Shown in pieces: positions 22,236-34,078 of a stretch of 64,000 bases of DNA; positions within the stretch are counted from its first letter, which is position 1, and the number at the start of each line of letters is the position of its first letter. Below the pieces are notes generated by a model that saw only the letters and a program-made list of their open reading frames with translations, did no database searches and had not been told where the DNA came from. The position numbers and the translations under genes were made by a program. The stretch is from Siphonodentalium dalli (taxonomy: Eukaryota; Mollusca; Scaphopoda; Gadilida; Siphonodentaliidae): positions 65,227,127 to 65,291,126 of the forward strand of contig CP136061.1 in the NCBI GenBank assembly GCA_032622095.1. Direction: 5' to 3'.

Positions 22236-23500
22236 AACAAAAATTCATTAAATTTCTTGAAATAAACTGGGATATTTTCTGCCCAAACAATTTAATTACC
22301 AACACCAGAACTTTAATCATCAATTTACTAAATCTACTGAGGAAATAAAATCTCCAGATTTCCTTTAATTTCCACAATAATTGGATTCATTACCAAGGAA
22401 GCTCGGTTAATCAAGGAAATGATGTATTATGATAGGTCACAGAATATAAACAGGTAATGTTTGAGAAATGTGGTCCATAATTACTCATTAGGCAGAAAGT
22501 TGTAATGATTTTCTGTCTGCAAACCATCTCTGACGACTCTGGAGTATGCTTAAATCGTAAATTACCATTACTATATCGAGATTCTAGGAATGGAGATGTA
22601 TGAATATATATACTGCAGACTATTGATTCTCAGAATGTTTGGTGTGTTTTATGTAAAAAAGTAGAGATCTAAAGCACAACTATAATCATCACGTGCCAGT
22701 TACAATAAGAGCTTGTCACAAAACTGCAGTACAGTGTATAATCATATATATTTAAAGATGTAATCAGTGCTCTGAAGATTTTAGGAGATAAATATACTCT
22801 ACTGCATGAGTAGAATATTCGGGGAATCGATTCATGCTCGATTCCCCCAAAATGCAATGAAAACCCAAATTGCTACATAAAGAATGTCCCTGAACACTGC
22901 AAAAAATCATTGGACAAATCCCAGAAGTCGATCATCCTGTATTTTTAGAAAATTCAGTCAAATGTGTCAAGTTTGTTAGTGATCAACCAAGTGTAATTCT
23001 AACAAGAGACAGAAATGAGAAATAATTCCATTCCAACAATTGAACAGAGCTTGACTTTTTTTCAGACTGTATCATTGTCTTTATTCCCCATATACAGCCA
23101 AACATTTTGATATATAATACATCTTGGTGGTGGCCGATCACATAAACATTTAGAACTGTTTTTTCTGGACTCACATACCTGATTTTATATTCAAATCCCC
23201 CAATTTCCACCCGATATCCCCATAACCACAACCTTTGACATATTTTGTGAATTAATCACATCGAAAGCATAATTATAGCTAGATAAAATTAGTTACTGCG
23301 ATAAATTGCATCCATTAACGACGTATATTAATCTTGGTGGATTCCAGAATTCCATCATTTTTCACAAAAAATGGCAATTTTTACCCCAAAATGAACCCTA
23401 GAACATTGAGATAACCATCGAAACTTTTATAACATGTAAACATGATCATACTATACAGTTCAGGTGAGTTTCCAACAAAAAATAAGGTGAAATGTTATTC
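22236..23500. other. Unassigned non-coding DNA
   Basis: About 1.26 kb with no recognised gene or repeat. Short frames on the minus strand (22195-23231) lack signatures. Confidence 0.45.
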
Positions 23501-24097
23501 ATAGAGCCAGGGTTTCCGCCAAGGGGAAATTAATGAGTCCGTATCGGGCGAAAATTTTGTTATTTGACACTGAAAAGTAGCCATTTCCTTGTACCTGAGT
23601 GTCCCACAAAGTAATCCAAAGCTACGTATATTATGCAAGTCGATCATTTTCCGTGGGTGCATTAATTCTGTTGATGGTATCCAGATAATTAATCATGTAA
23701 TTACGCACATAAGACTATATCAAGCTACAAGTTACAGTGTTTATAACTTTATACAATAAGATTCCGACAGGTATAATGAAACTAAACACTAAAAAACATC
23801 TATGCATTGTCCAATAATACATAGCTGGGAGAATTGAATTAAGTATTTCCTAGAATTTCAAGTAGCTTCCGTGAAAATGAAACTGATATATTCCATGTAT
23901 TCTGTCAATTGTAAAACTATTTGTGCACTGTGACGTCATATATACTGCAGGGTTTGTCTGGTGGAGATATTTATAGCGGCGAAATATAATTGAGTTTTGG
24001 CGGGAAATGGGAACATGTGCGCCGTTGTTTGTGTTTGGGGACCCAGGCGGGACAACGAAACTATTATTGACCGTACTTTGACTTTATCTCCATATTT

Positions 24098-24099
<2 letters not shown>

Positions 24100-24130
<31 letters not shown>
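24100..24130. repeat. Poly-G run, about 31 bases
   Basis: An uninterrupted G tract lies inside element H copy 1. Its length is probably unstable in cells and in sequencing. It has quadruplex-forming potential. Confidence 0.9.
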
Positions 24131-24131
<1 letters not shown>

Positions 24132-24235
24132 ATGTTTTTTGTGTTTATCCTCCATGCATGTAATATGGGTCAAATGAATGGTGTTGTCACTATGAATTCC
24201 CGCTATAAAGACTGATTTGGGACAGGTTCCGTATT

Positions 24236-24470
24236 GTAATAGTACGATAGCACGGGATCTCGGAGGTAGATACCTCCTTTGGTATGAGAACCGCCTGTTG
24301 GCGTATGATGATCCCTACTCTGCCTAACTCAGCAATTGGCATTCTTTGATCAAATTATGTAATCGTACGATAGCACGGGATCTCCGAGCATGAGTAGTTT
24401 CAACGACAGAAATCACATTCAAAATAATATCCGTACTCAGCAGTCCGACATTCTTTGATGTTACAGCGAC
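24236..24470. repeat. Local direct repeat, two units
   Basis: GTACGATAGCACGGGATCTC occurs at about 24242 and 24364, and each is followed about 80-100 bases later by ACTCAGCA and GACATTCTTTGAT/GGCATTCTTTGAT. It is a diverged tandem duplication inside element H copy 1. Confidence 0.6.
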
Positions 24471-24765
24471 ATTTATTACGCTGTATATAACGTCGCTATT
24501 TCAATGCACACCAAACATTACGTTGTAGTTTTGTTTTGTAGTTTTGATTTCAAAGGGTTACGCTGTACCGGTAACACACTGTGCACAATTGACCCGCTTT
24601 TTCACCAGTATTCTGTTTAACCCCCCGAACTCCCATTGCAGCCAGATTTTTTATGACATATTGCTGCTGACTTTTGGTACATGTATGAATCAAACAGATC
24701 ATCTGCGAGGGGAATGGGTCCGTGGGACGGACCCGCAGCCGGCCTGGCGGAAACCCTGATAGAGC

Positions 24766-26548
24766 TCAAATCCAGTTTTCACTGATTTATTTATGAAAAA
24801 AGTAGTTTTTCCACAAAATCTCAGTTCGCCCAGATTTTTGTTTCGGACTATCTCAGTTTTCATATTCCTCATATTTTTATTCTGCTGCTCCTCTACTAAC
24901 TCGGGTAATAAATAGGCAGCATGCACTGCTGTAAACATGGTCAGGTTATAACATGTTTTGAGATTTTCACTATTTTTGGACCCCGAAACCAGCCTTACTC
25001 TATTCAACAAGAGAACTTGCGTTAAATGCCATAAACGGAGAGGAGAATGTCTACAGCAATTTCTCATGACAGCTTTAAAGGCCCATTTAATTTTCGAGTC
25101 ACCGATTATTTTTTACATAGTGCCTTGATATATGGTTTTATTAACAATCTATGCCATAAATATGATTAAAAAAATATAATTCATCACCATTTCGAATGTC
25201 TGTCTCTGAAGGTGATCATAGAGAAATAGAAAACAGCTGAAATCATAGAAACATTTCCCCCGTTATGGTTCCAAGAATGCAACAGAATTCAAACCAAATA
25301 TTTATTTTCAATTGAAGGGGAATAACTCTATTATCTTAAGATATAGTTATTCCCCTTCCATTGAAAATAATTAAACTTGAGCACAGAGCACATGTCGGTA
25401 TCTCAACAAAAACAACATGTTTATTACACAGAATAAGTTGATAATACAATGTTTTGGAGCTTTCTCTTTCAAATGGTATATAATATGGCATATATTTTAT
25501 ATAAAATGATCTGGGGGTTTGAAAATTAAGGGGGCCTTTAATAGATAGCAATGTTCATTCATGAAGCATTCTTATCTACATAGAGATGAAGAAAGTCTAT
25601 TTTATTCAAATGGACTTAAACATCTGCAATATACGAACTAAGAAGGTTGTCCTTGTCCCAATCTCCTGACCCATTCATAGTAACTTGACCCTTTTTGCGG
25701 CACTACCCTACCCTGGAGTATGACTATCTAATCTAATTCCATTCACTAATTAATGGAATAAATGCTTTTCTGAAGCCTTTACCCCCCCCCCCCCCCCCCC
25801 CCCCCCCTCCAAGGGTCCACATGTATACTAAATAAAAATTAAATACCTATTACTCTTAGAAGCAAGATGTATATTCAGACATCGACTAGTGTTCAAAGGG
25901 AAATCACCCAACATCTGAAGTCTAATGCCCGCTGTTAGTTATTGATCACAAAAAAATGTCAGGAAAGAGAATACTCAGAATACTGTCAAGAGTTATCTCT
26001 CATGATGCAGCATATTGCTTTCTGCAATAATGTGGAGGACTGGCACTCTGTTGATATTAATTGTGAATATTCAGTCACTGGAACAGAGGGGACAGCTACC
26101 CATCTCGGCCTCCTACTAAAATACCGGTTCTTGAAGGGGGTATACCTACACAGTGGGGTGAGGGGATGGGTGTTTAGGGCAGTTGGCCATGTTTCCTTCA
26201 TTTAAGAAATGAATGTTGATTTACAGTCAATTTCACTTAATTGCATAGCGTCAGTGCACGGCTTTTCTTATGCAATTAACCGAATAACGCATGAAGCTGA
26301 AATCACGTAAAACCCACCCCAAGCTTTTTTTCTGTCATCAGCATCAGTCTACAAATACAGTGTATTTATTATGTTTCGTTCATTCAATTTCATCATCAAT
26401 TTATATTGTTCAAAAATAATATCTATAAAGAGCTTCATCTATATTAATTTGTCTTAATTTTATTTTATTCCTTCTTATATTATAATAAAATGATTTTCTT
26501 GCCTGGAATGGCAACATCATTGATAATAAACTCACTACACACGTGTTT
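24766..26548. other. Unassigned DNA with a hairpin and a C26 run
   Basis: No gene is recognised. The minus frame 24699-25067 (122 codons) starts outside element H and runs into its end, without a family signature. A compact palindrome lies at 25302-25370 and a C run at 25782-25807. Confidence 0.45.
25302..25370. repeat. Compact palindrome, about 31-base arms
   Basis: TTATTTTCAATTGAAGGGGA followed by ATAACTCTA pairs with its inverse across a short TTATCTTAAGATA centre, with only a few mismatches. It would make a strong stem-loop if transcribed. Function unknown. Confidence 0.75.
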
Positions 26549-26690
26549 ATATGAGGTCCTCAGAGAGTGAAGTTAGTGATGCCAGCCCGCTGTGCAGGGT
26601 AGCATCACTAAATTCACCCTCTGGGGGGACCTCATTTTGCAAATGACAGCCCACTATTTCAAGGCTTGCAAATTAGGCTATCTTCCCTTT
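26549..26690. mobile_element. Pal2 small palindromic element, copy a
   Basis: ATGAGGTCCTCAGAGAGTGA, TTAGTGATGCCAGCCCGC and GTAGCATCACTAAATTC, then CACCCTCTGGGGGGACCTCA form the roughly 90-base palindrome shared with copies at 43.4, 50.9, 51.7 and 60.8 kb. The right extension GCAAATGACAGCCCACTATT also occurs beside copy b. No target duplication was determined. Confidence 0.7.
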
Positions 26691-26979
26691 GTGTGGATCA
26701 CAAATGAGAGGGGGGGGGTCAACCACTTTCCCCCTGGAATTCGGTATCGCTCTAAAATTATGGATGGCATGTAGAATACTCTATAACAAAGGTGAGGCAT
26801 CCAAATACTATATTTTGTCTTCCATCTTACCTGAGTTCAATTCAACCAGAAGAACACATTTTGGTAAAAATGAGATACTATCTCCGAGCACTATATCTAT
26901 GGGTTATAGAAGAAAATATAGATCATTCAGAGTCCAACCTACGAGGTTCCGGCATCCGGATTACTCTGTAGCAGACGCC

Positions 26980-27104
26980 GTAAAATGGAATCGAAAAAGG
27001 GAGTTGACCGTCTCACAAATTGGTGCTTACTGGGATTCACACCAGCTTTTGTTCACCTAATCCACAATGCACCTTTCCAACTGAGCCATTTAGCAACCAG
27101 GTCA
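26980..27104 (-). mobile_element. tRNA-derived SINE head, minus strand
   Basis: Read on the minus strand, TGGCTCAGTTGG (complement of 27077-27088) resembles a pol III A box, and GGTGTGAATCCCAG (complement of 27030-27043) resembles a B box about 45 bases later. They are followed by TAAGCACCAATTTGTGA. The same order with TAAGCACGTATTTGTGA occurs at 33.5 kb. There is no cloverleaf good enough for a functional tRNA. The plus frame 26689-27060 overlaps this head and is not a gene. Confidence 0.55.
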
Positions 27105-27177
27105 AGGAGAATTATGAGGCAAGCCAATAGACAGGCAGGACTCAGCGAGTCTGTTAGTAAGATATGAATATGATATA

Positions 27178-27444
27178 TACAGTATTAAATGCCCTAAGTA
27201 ATCGATTCCTTAACAACAGCAGAATTATGGGCAACTTTTCAGGATTTAGTCGGAAATATGGCTTGTTGCCATTCATCGGAAAGCTCTCGATTTAGTCGGA
27301 AATATGGCTTGTTGCCATTCATCGGAAAGCTCTCGGGGAGAGCTTTCCGATGAATGGCAACAAGCCATATTTCCGACTAAATCCTGAAAAGTTACCCATA
27401 ATTCTGCTGTTGTTAAGGAGTCGATTACTTAGGGCATTACTGTA
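27178..27444. mobile_element. TA palindrome, copy 3, with internal duplication
   Basis: The ends are TACAGTATTAAATGCCC and GGGCATTACTGTA, with the usual internal landmarks. The left arm carries a second copy of the roughly 48-base block from GATTTAGTCGGAAATATGG to GAAAGCTCTCG (two units from about 27243 and 27291), which is single in the right arm. The centre reads CTCTCGGGGAGAG. Confidence 0.85.
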
Positions 27445-27791
27445 ACACACATAGACTGGGTTATGTTATTATACTGAGTGGTTTATCAGGCTACAATCCA
27501 ATAGATTAATACATGTGATAGCCTGCAGTAGAACACAGAATATGATTGCATCACTGATTATCGAGTTCTTGACATAAATGCTCAAACCAATAATGAAATA
27601 TATACCAAATATTTGCATAATGGAGTGTGTCTGGTATGGTAATTCCTCAGGGTCTGTTGTGATACAGTAAACTGTTAGTATATCTGTCTGGGGAAAACCG
27701 TGAATATTTCCAACAGTCTCATTGGTAATATGACTTGTTTTAATGAACTGGCTACAAACGAGGAAAAAAAACATTAATTATAAAGTTCACT
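27445..27791. other. Unassigned non-coding DNA
   Basis: The minus frame 27469-27774 (101 codons) is hydrophobic in part but has no family signature. Nothing else is seen. Confidence 0.4.
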
Positions 27792-28130
27792 TTAACACTT
27801 TCCGTACTAAATACTCATTGACAAGTAGTTATTCCTTTGGAAATGTTCAGATAATAAGATCAATGAACTCATTATCTGAACATTTCAGGCCTTAAAATCC
27901 AGATTTTGCGAGAATCAAAACATAGCATTTCTACAGGGTTCAAGACTTTTTACAAGAATCAAAATTAAGGACTGCATTTACCTCCAATAAATAAGGACAC
28001 CTTCTGTACTGTTATTACCTGTCGTCTGCTTGTTTAATCTGAAAACCCCTCCAGATGAATAATAAACCATTACAATGTCTACTTTTTTTATAACTGAGTG
28101 GGATAATCCATTCAGTATAGAAAGGGTTAA
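27792..28130. mobile_element. T3-family TTAA element (339 bp)
   Basis: TTAACACTTTCCGTACTAAA at the left and CAGTATAGAAAGGGTTAA at the right. The internal hairpin reads GAAATGTTCAGATAATAAG and CTCATTATCTGAACATTTC, followed by CCTCCAGATGAATAATA and TATAACTGAGTGGGATAATC. The orientation is reversed relative to the 39.6-kb copy. Confidence 0.75.
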
Positions 28131-29057
28131 TGGGACTCAAAGCCTTCGAAGTGGTTTCATGCGATATAAAAGAAAAGTCAGTACAACAACTATCATCAAG
28201 TACATGAAAAAATAGATTCATTTTGTTCTTATTTTCATTATTTTTTGTTTAGGCTTTAGATATTCAACATTAATAACTATCCAATAAAAAGATTAGCATA
28301 TCAAAATTGTTGTTATGTAAACATTACTGTTACAGTGGAAATTACAGTTAAATTAGTCCAATAAGATAAAACAGTTTAATCAAAACATGACAGTCAATAT
28401 TGGAAAAGGTCAAAGCATCGACAAATATTTTGAAAATCATATTCAGACTAAAATGTTTGAACTTATCACATGATTAGCGATGTTTGTTGAAAATCACTGT
28501 AACAGTTTGGTTTATATAACAAAGGTTTCACAATGCACCATTTTGTTAATGGAGAACTATTAATTATGAATATAAGATTGATAATCTATCTATTTATTAC
28601 TCCATGTTCTTCTTATGCCCGTTGTATATGTCGCACCAAACACAACTGGCCGTCATTGTGTCTTTATGTATACTTCTAATATACAGTGCATGAATCTCGG
28701 AAACGCGTTCATTGGTTTCAAAATCGGGATCTTGTCATTCATCTCCCTTGAACCTTCATATATATATTGCAATATATTTATTCCCAAATTCCCTGAAATG
28801 CCCTTTGTCAGTCAATATATAATGTATACATGCGCATGTCCCCCTAGTACCCCATACTTTACCATTGCCTTCAATGTATAATGTAAACGTTATGGCCAAG
28901 AGTCGGCACCACGTCTCTGGCCCGATGCTGTTTAATACGAGTTGCCTGACACAGGTCGCGCTAGGATGACTCAGAGATAATGTATTTAAATGATGCCAAA
29001 AACTTCAAATTGTGCATCCTCTCCACCAAAGGGTCCTAAATGGGGAGTGATTTTCCC
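28131..29057. other. Unassigned non-coding DNA
   Basis: No gene or repeat family is recognised. The plus frame 28615-28881 has no signature. Confidence 0.45.
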
Positions 29058-29304
29058 TTAACCCTTTGAGTGCCAGGTCCGATTTTTGTATCAACCCATA
29101 TACCCTGTGCCAATGCATTCTCTTATATATGCGAGTCGACCATAGGTCGCCTCGCATATATAAGAGAATGCATTGGCCTAACAACAATTTTTTTTTTTTT
29201 TTTTTTTTTTTTACAATTTTAATAATTAATTCTTATATTCTTTAACAGACTTATTTTGTAGGTTTAGGGCCGATGAGATCGGCCCCTGGCACTCAAAGGG
29301 TTAA
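29058..29304. mobile_element. TTAA element, family T1 copy C (247 bp)
   Basis: The ends are TTAACCCTTTGAGTGCCAGG and CCTGGCACTCAAAGGGTTAA, exact inverses. The inner hairpin is the same as in A and B. A T run of about 25 bases (29188-29212) replaces the TTTCATCATTTGTTATT segment of copy A, and the right half is shortened to a single GGGCCGATGAGATCGGCCCC palindrome. Confidence 0.85.
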
Positions 29305-29349
29305 TCATCTTAGCATGACCCGTGCTGAGCACTTCATATAGAACAGCAT

Positions 29350-29482
29350 CAAGCCACAAGTCGGGTCGTGCCAGAGAAATTCTAACAAGTCAGTTGGTTT
29401 TATACATCGTGCTCCAGTCGTGCTATCTTGGACTTTTGTCATTTTCACACTGATTAGACTGGCGTGACCCGTGTGGCTTGAC
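29350..29482. repeat. Inverted repeat, AAGCCACAAGTCGGGTCGTGCC
   Basis: CAAGCCACAAGTCGGGTCGT near 29350 and GCGTGACCCGTGTGGCTTG near 29461 are approximate inverses about 90 bases apart. A partial third copy (GCATGACCCGTGC) precedes the left arm. Family unknown. Confidence 0.5.
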
Positions 29483-30594
29483 GTATAAAACGGGCCCGAG
29501 TGGTGCTGTTTTTACAAACTTTTATATTTTTTGCACATCTGCCCACTGCGGTGCCTTGTTTCCCTTTAAACCTCATGTGCAATGTGTACATACAATTTCA
29601 GTTTATTCACAGGTGTTTATTGAACATGAATGAATGGTAAACAAGTAACTACATCAGAAAGTAAGGTTAATTTGAAGTCTGAAATGACTGCTATTGAAAA
29701 ACACACTGAATGTGTATCTCCGCTTATTCCAAAAATGTTGTTTTCTTAGTAAACACAATAGTTTGATTTTATGTGGTTATTTTCTACAGCTCTATCTCTG
29801 GTGATTCTGGGTTCTCCCTGGTTACGTTGCTAAAGGTGACGTGACATAACATGAATTTCAGAAGTTGCAATGTCAAATTTGTTACAAGTCGAACAATCAG
29901 AAAAGCTCTGAATAATATTCATTAAATAAATATAAAGCATTGCGTTGATTTGGGTGAGAAATTATCACACTCAGTGAGATGGTGTAAGAATACCACTTGA
30001 ACCTGTGGCTCTTGTGGTATCCTTCCGTCATCAGCTTTCATGAGATAATCACAAACTAAAAACAACACAGTGTGGCTCTATATTTAACAAATGATATAAT
30101 GCAAAACCTGAATAATATAATAAGTAGTTCAGATAAGTAATCGGAACATGTTATGAGCTATCGCTAGAGACAATAGTCAATATAATGAGCTAAATAGAGC
30201 TACTCATCAAATTAAACAAACATTAGGGGCACATGTAATGATGAAAAACATGTCCCATTATTGCTGATAAACAAAGTAATTGGACAGGCCAAAACATTAG
30301 CAATATGTTTGTACCAAATCTGAAATAAAACGTGCCCTATGATCACTGATAAACTCAATCTGATGAGCACAGCATTTATATACTCATTGATCACTGATCA
30401 GATATACGAAGTGATCAAGCTTTCTATAAACAACATAGTTTGTATACATTCGATCTACATTCGATCTACAGAAGATTACTGCTGATAAAATCTACCATCA
30501 ATTACAGATTCATATATAATCCTCTAACATCAATAATATAATAGGACATCTCTGTACAGATGTCATATTGGTGCATGTATGAAGGATCTCAGGG
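29483..30594. other. Unassigned non-coding DNA
   Basis: About 1.1 kb of AT-rich sequence. Short repeated words such as GATCACTGAT occur at 30.35-30.4 kb, but no gene or named repeat is seen. Confidence 0.4.
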
Positions 30595-31060
30595 AGATGT
30601 ACTACAATAGCACGGGGGTGGGGAGAGGGTGGCGGGATGACTGATGCAGATGTACTAAAATAGCATGGGGGTGGAGAGAGGGTGGCAGGATGACTGATGC
30701 AGATGTACTAAGATAGCACGGGGGTGGAGAGAGGGTGGCGGGATGACTGATGCAGATGTACTAAGATAGCACGGGGGTGGAGAGAGGGTGGCGGGATGAC
30801 TGATGCAGATGTACTAAGATAGCATGGGGGTGGAGAGGGGATGACAGATGCAGATGTACTAAGATAGCACGGGGGTGGAGAGAGGGTGGCGGGATGACTG
30901 ATGCAGATGTACTAAGATAGCACGGGGTGGGGAGAGGGTGGGGGATGACTGATGCAGATGTACTAAGATAGCACGGGGGTGGAGAGAGGGTGGCGGGATG
31001 ACTGATGCAGATGTACTAAGATAGCACAGGGGTGGGGAGAGGGTGGGGGATGACTGATGC
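30595..31060. repeat. 53-bp minisatellite, nine units
   Basis: Units start near 30595, 30648, 30701, 30754, 30807, 30852, 30905, 30956 and 31009. The consensus begins AGATGTACTAAGATAGCACG, continues with GGGGTGGAGAGAGGGTGG and ends CGGGATGACTGATGC. Unit 5 is about 45 bp, having lost GAGGGTGGCG-type sequence; units 7 and 9 are 51-52 bp. Strand asymmetry is strong (G-rich plus strand). The minus frame 30859-31062 reads through as a low-complexity repeat. Confidence 0.95.
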
Positions 31061-32614
31061 ACACTGGTAACTGTATGGATTCACACTGGTTATTTGTAGA
31101 AAGCCCGTCACATGTGGTCCCGGTAACAGGGTAATTTAGTGCACTATTTGGTGATTATAGAACATCACAACTTTTCCAATTTCTTCAGAAGATATTTCGC
31201 TAGGAGGACAGTATTGAATTTTCGTCAAATATCACCTTGATATTATTTTTAATGCTAGATTTCCGAAAGAGTTCTCTCAATTTTGAGACATTCGCATGGA
31301 AGAAATGATACTAGATGGCACTTGATAACACAATCTGGTATTTTATGCATAATCTGTTAAGACAAATCATTTCTAAGAGGTTATTTCCATGCGAAAGCTG
31401 AAATGGCCGAGCTGTTGAGATTGAGTGGATTCTAATTGTCTTTAGAAAATAGAGTTGTGTCTCTTAATATGAAACACAGAACTGATTTGGAGCCAAGGTT
31501 TTCATAGGTCAAAATGCCAAATACTGAAGATACCCAGGCTGAAGATAATTGTCAGTGGATTGGTCATTTTCCTGTAGAACACATTCAATTGACACATTTA
31601 TTGGCCGACATATGTGACATAGTGACATATAAGGCAAGCGGGATATATATACAAATCTGCGCTCAACATTTAATAAATTCCCTAATCAAAGATCCATATG
31701 GGATTATTGCGTTCAGTGTAATTGTTCGCGGGGATTTTCATTACGTTTTCTTCCTCGTCAGATGACAAATCGCGGATATTGGATTCCGGGAGAGCTGTGC
31801 AGGTCAGCCTATGGTGTTTACTGCAGAGCACAGAATTAGATTAAAATGTCTGTTATCATTGAACATATATATGGTGTGAGATGTTAGCTTCACCATTCAG
31901 ATGTCTCAAAAGAAATTCATTAAACATCAAACCTAAAAACTAAATCTATAATCTGCTTGAATACCATGTAACACAGATCTGACGTGGGTATTTGATATTG
32001 CACAGTGGAGATCGGGAGTACCCACTATTCCTTGAGCAAGAATGAGAATACCACATACACCACAATAAGATGTTTATCCATTCTATCACGTAACTGCAAT
32101 TATTGAAAACTCCCCACCACTGTCATCATTTCACAACTTCATCTGTCCCCCTCCTGTCTTCTAGTTTCTCTCTCTCACACTCTGCCTCCTGCTATCCCTA
32201 ACACTATCTTCTCCCTTTTTTCCATCTCTAACTCATGCAAATTCAGTTATATATCTCCATTTCTACTAAAACAATTATTTCAAATCCTACCTGTCTTATC
32301 TATACCCCTCCCTCACTTATTGGGGATAGGGCATGTCGCCAAGAGGAGAAGACTTCATATAAGCCCGAGGGCTTGTTGTCTGATCCTCGTTTCCATACAT
32401 TAACTCTTCTATTTTGCATATATGTGTCATCTGTATAGTATGTTATTTAATTGTTTGGATTTGGAAATAAAAACTACATATGCTGGAATCCAGTTATTTG
32501 GGTAAAATTGTAAAGTGAATATTGAGGAATATTTACATGCAGAATAATCAGATTTGATTATGCTAATCAGAAATATGTGATAAATTTAATACCATACATG
32601 GTGTACACCTGAAA
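31061..32614. other. Unassigned non-coding DNA
   Basis: About 1.55 kb. A pyrimidine-rich stretch lies at about 32130-32225. The frames at 31514-31765 and 32235-32438 have no signature. Confidence 0.45.
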
Positions 32615-32800
32615 TTAACCCTTTCTATATCTATACTTAATGGATTCTTCTGTTCAGTTATAAAATTATACATCGGAATGGTCTATTATTCATTTGGAGG
32701 AGTGTTCAGGTAATAAAAGTAGAAGACAGACAGAAAAACAGATAATACAATAAGAGATTCATTTATATTCATATGTGGGAAATGTTCAGATAATAAGTAA
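32615..32800 (+). mobile_element. T3-family element, right part lost
   Basis: TTAACCCTTTCTATATCTAT, AATGGATTCTTC, GGAATGGTCTATTATTCATT, CAGATAATACAATAAG and GGGAAATGTTCAGATAATAA follow the T3 order, then similarity stops at about 32800, before the second hairpin arm and the right end. Confidence 0.65.
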
Positions 32801-32893
32801 AAAAAACCAACCTGTTTGATCTAGAAATAACCCAAGTGGCTAATTAAGCAACAACCAATTGTTTGACAGCTTTTCTTGTCGTGAATTGAGAGC

Positions 32894-33168
32894 TTAACAT
32901 TATCATGACTGGAGCTTCCTGAAATTTTGCAAAAACCCTATGCCAATGCATTCTCTTATATATGCGAGTCTCCCATAGGGAGCATTTGGGAGCCTCGCAT
33001 ATATCATATAATGCATTGGCACAGGGTTTTTGCAATATTTCAGGAAGATCCAGTCATCAAATACTAAAGCTATCAATTAACGCAATATTGTCGAACAATG
33101 GGAGACTCGCAAAGATACGAGAATGCAATGGTACAGTTTTTAATGCAGCACCATCATGAAAGGGTTAA
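32894..33168 (-). mobile_element. TTAA element, family T2 copy D (275 bp)
   Basis: The left end TTAACATTATCATGACTGGA and right end ATCATGAAAGGGTTAA are the reverse of copies E and F. A long palindrome (32903-33058) pairs GACTGGAGCTTCCTGAAAT, ACCCTATGCCAATGCATTC and TATATATGCGAG with inverses. The hairpin core AATGCATTCTCTTATATATG is shared with family T1, although the ends differ. Confidence 0.75.
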
Positions 33169-33512
33169 GATTAAGTTATTTGAAAATATATGCAATCACA
33201 GCTCTGGTGATACAACGATCCCACATTGTTGCAAAGATAAATGAGCTTCATATCAGCTGATGAATTTGACATTTGGTTTGTTTCCATATAAGGTACACGA
33301 ATGACGTAGAAGTAATGTTGAGTACAAAGGTATTGACTACAGAGTACCTCTGTTCCCCTCAATCAAAAGTAAAGATCGCTACTCTGCATAGGGGTAATCC
33401 AAAGATGCTCTGCAAAGCATTGACAACTATCATTGGTCTTGTATGGGTAATCAAGTCCGATCACTTATAGGTAAGTATGTTTCAGATTTTCTTGTAAGTT
33501 TCTGTAACACCA
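33169..33512. other. Unassigned non-coding DNA
   Basis: Nothing recognised. The opposing short frames at 33171-33470 lack signatures. Confidence 0.35.
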
Positions 33513-33657
33513 AGGCACCCTGTTGACTCAGTTGTTTAAGTGCATGGTACATTACGCCAACATAAGCTATCGAGTGAAGCATGTTGGAATCCCGGTAAGC
33601 ACGTATTTGTGATCAATGCAAAGGAAAGGTAATTGGATTCGTGTATTTGGGCTAGGC
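33513..33657 (+). mobile_element. tRNA-derived SINE head, plus strand, cut by a hAT element
   Basis: An A-box-like TTGACTCAGTTGTTTAAG (33523 on) is followed about 60 bases later by a B-box-like TGTTGGAATCCCGG (33582-33595), then TAAGCACGTATTTGTGA as in the 27.0-kb copy. It stops at the left end of the hAT element at 33658. The sequence at 34852-35030 may be the displaced 3' part. Confidence 0.5.
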
Positions 33658-33892
33658 CTGTAACGATACGCTTAGTCACGATACGATACGTATCGCGATA
33701 CGGGGCCAACGATACGATACGTATCGCGATACGCAAAATTTGATCCCACGAGTAAATAGCTATTCAAGTTCAACACTCCAACTTTGCACAACTCTCAGGT
33801 GTTATCATAGAATGATGAACTATACTAAATTTAGTGAACAGTATATCATTTCACAGTTGGCAGTCAGTTGCTGGAGTTTCTGACTGAAAATG

Positions 33893-34078
33893 AGCTTTAC
33901 TGACAATATACTCAGATATAACTATTGACAAGTAGTGTAAGCACCCACTGTGACCCAGCGACAGTTCGCCATGCACCATTAAACTATATGCCTAATAATG
34001 GCACATGACATGGGCAGCTGGGCTCTTATACACTACTTTGTATTATAGTTATATCTGAGTATATTGTCAGAAAAGCTA
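33893..34078. repeat. Inverted repeat inside the BED-hAT relic
   Basis: AGCTTTACTGACAATATACT, then CAGATATAACTATTG and AGTAGTGTA (33893-33940), is mirrored at 34025-34078 with small gaps. Probably a small fold-back element inserted into the relic. Confidence 0.7.

Larger units (their letters stand above)
23508..24758. mobile_element. CAGGGTTTCCGC-ended element H, copy 1 (1251 bp)
   Basis: The terminal inverted repeats are CAGGGTTTCCGCC on the left and GGCGGAAACCCTG on the right. ATAGAGC lies directly outside both ends (23501-23507 and 24759-24765), a 7-bp duplication; the eighth base does not match in either direction. It contains a G31 run and a local direct repeat. No transposase is seen. 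It resembles hAT ends, but the 7-bp duplication makes the superfamily uncertain. Confidence 0.8.

Noticed and set aside
24100-24130. Telomere-like or regulatory G-rich sequence
   Set aside because: It is a pure G homopolymer with no telomeric TTAGGG-type unit and sits inside a transposon.
24699-25067. 122-codon minus frame
   Set aside because: It starts in unassigned DNA and runs into the end of the CAGGGTTTCCGC element. No transposase or other motif is present.
26689-27060. 123-codon plus frame
   Set aside because: It overlaps a minus-strand tRNA-derived SINE head and part of the Pal2 extension, and shows no recognised domain.
27030-27095. tRNA gene on the minus strand
   Set aside because: A-box and B-box-like words are present, but the acceptor stem and anticodon arm do not pair well, and the 33.5-kb copy shares the sequence downstream. 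A SINE head is the better reading.
30595-31060. CRISPR-like array
   Set aside because: The units repeat end to end with no unique spacers, and the genome looks eukaryotic. It is a minisatellite.
33522-33595. tRNA gene on the plus strand
   Set aside because: The spacing is tRNA-like, but the B box is changed (TGTTGGAATCCC) and no acceptor stem was found. Treated as a SINE head.
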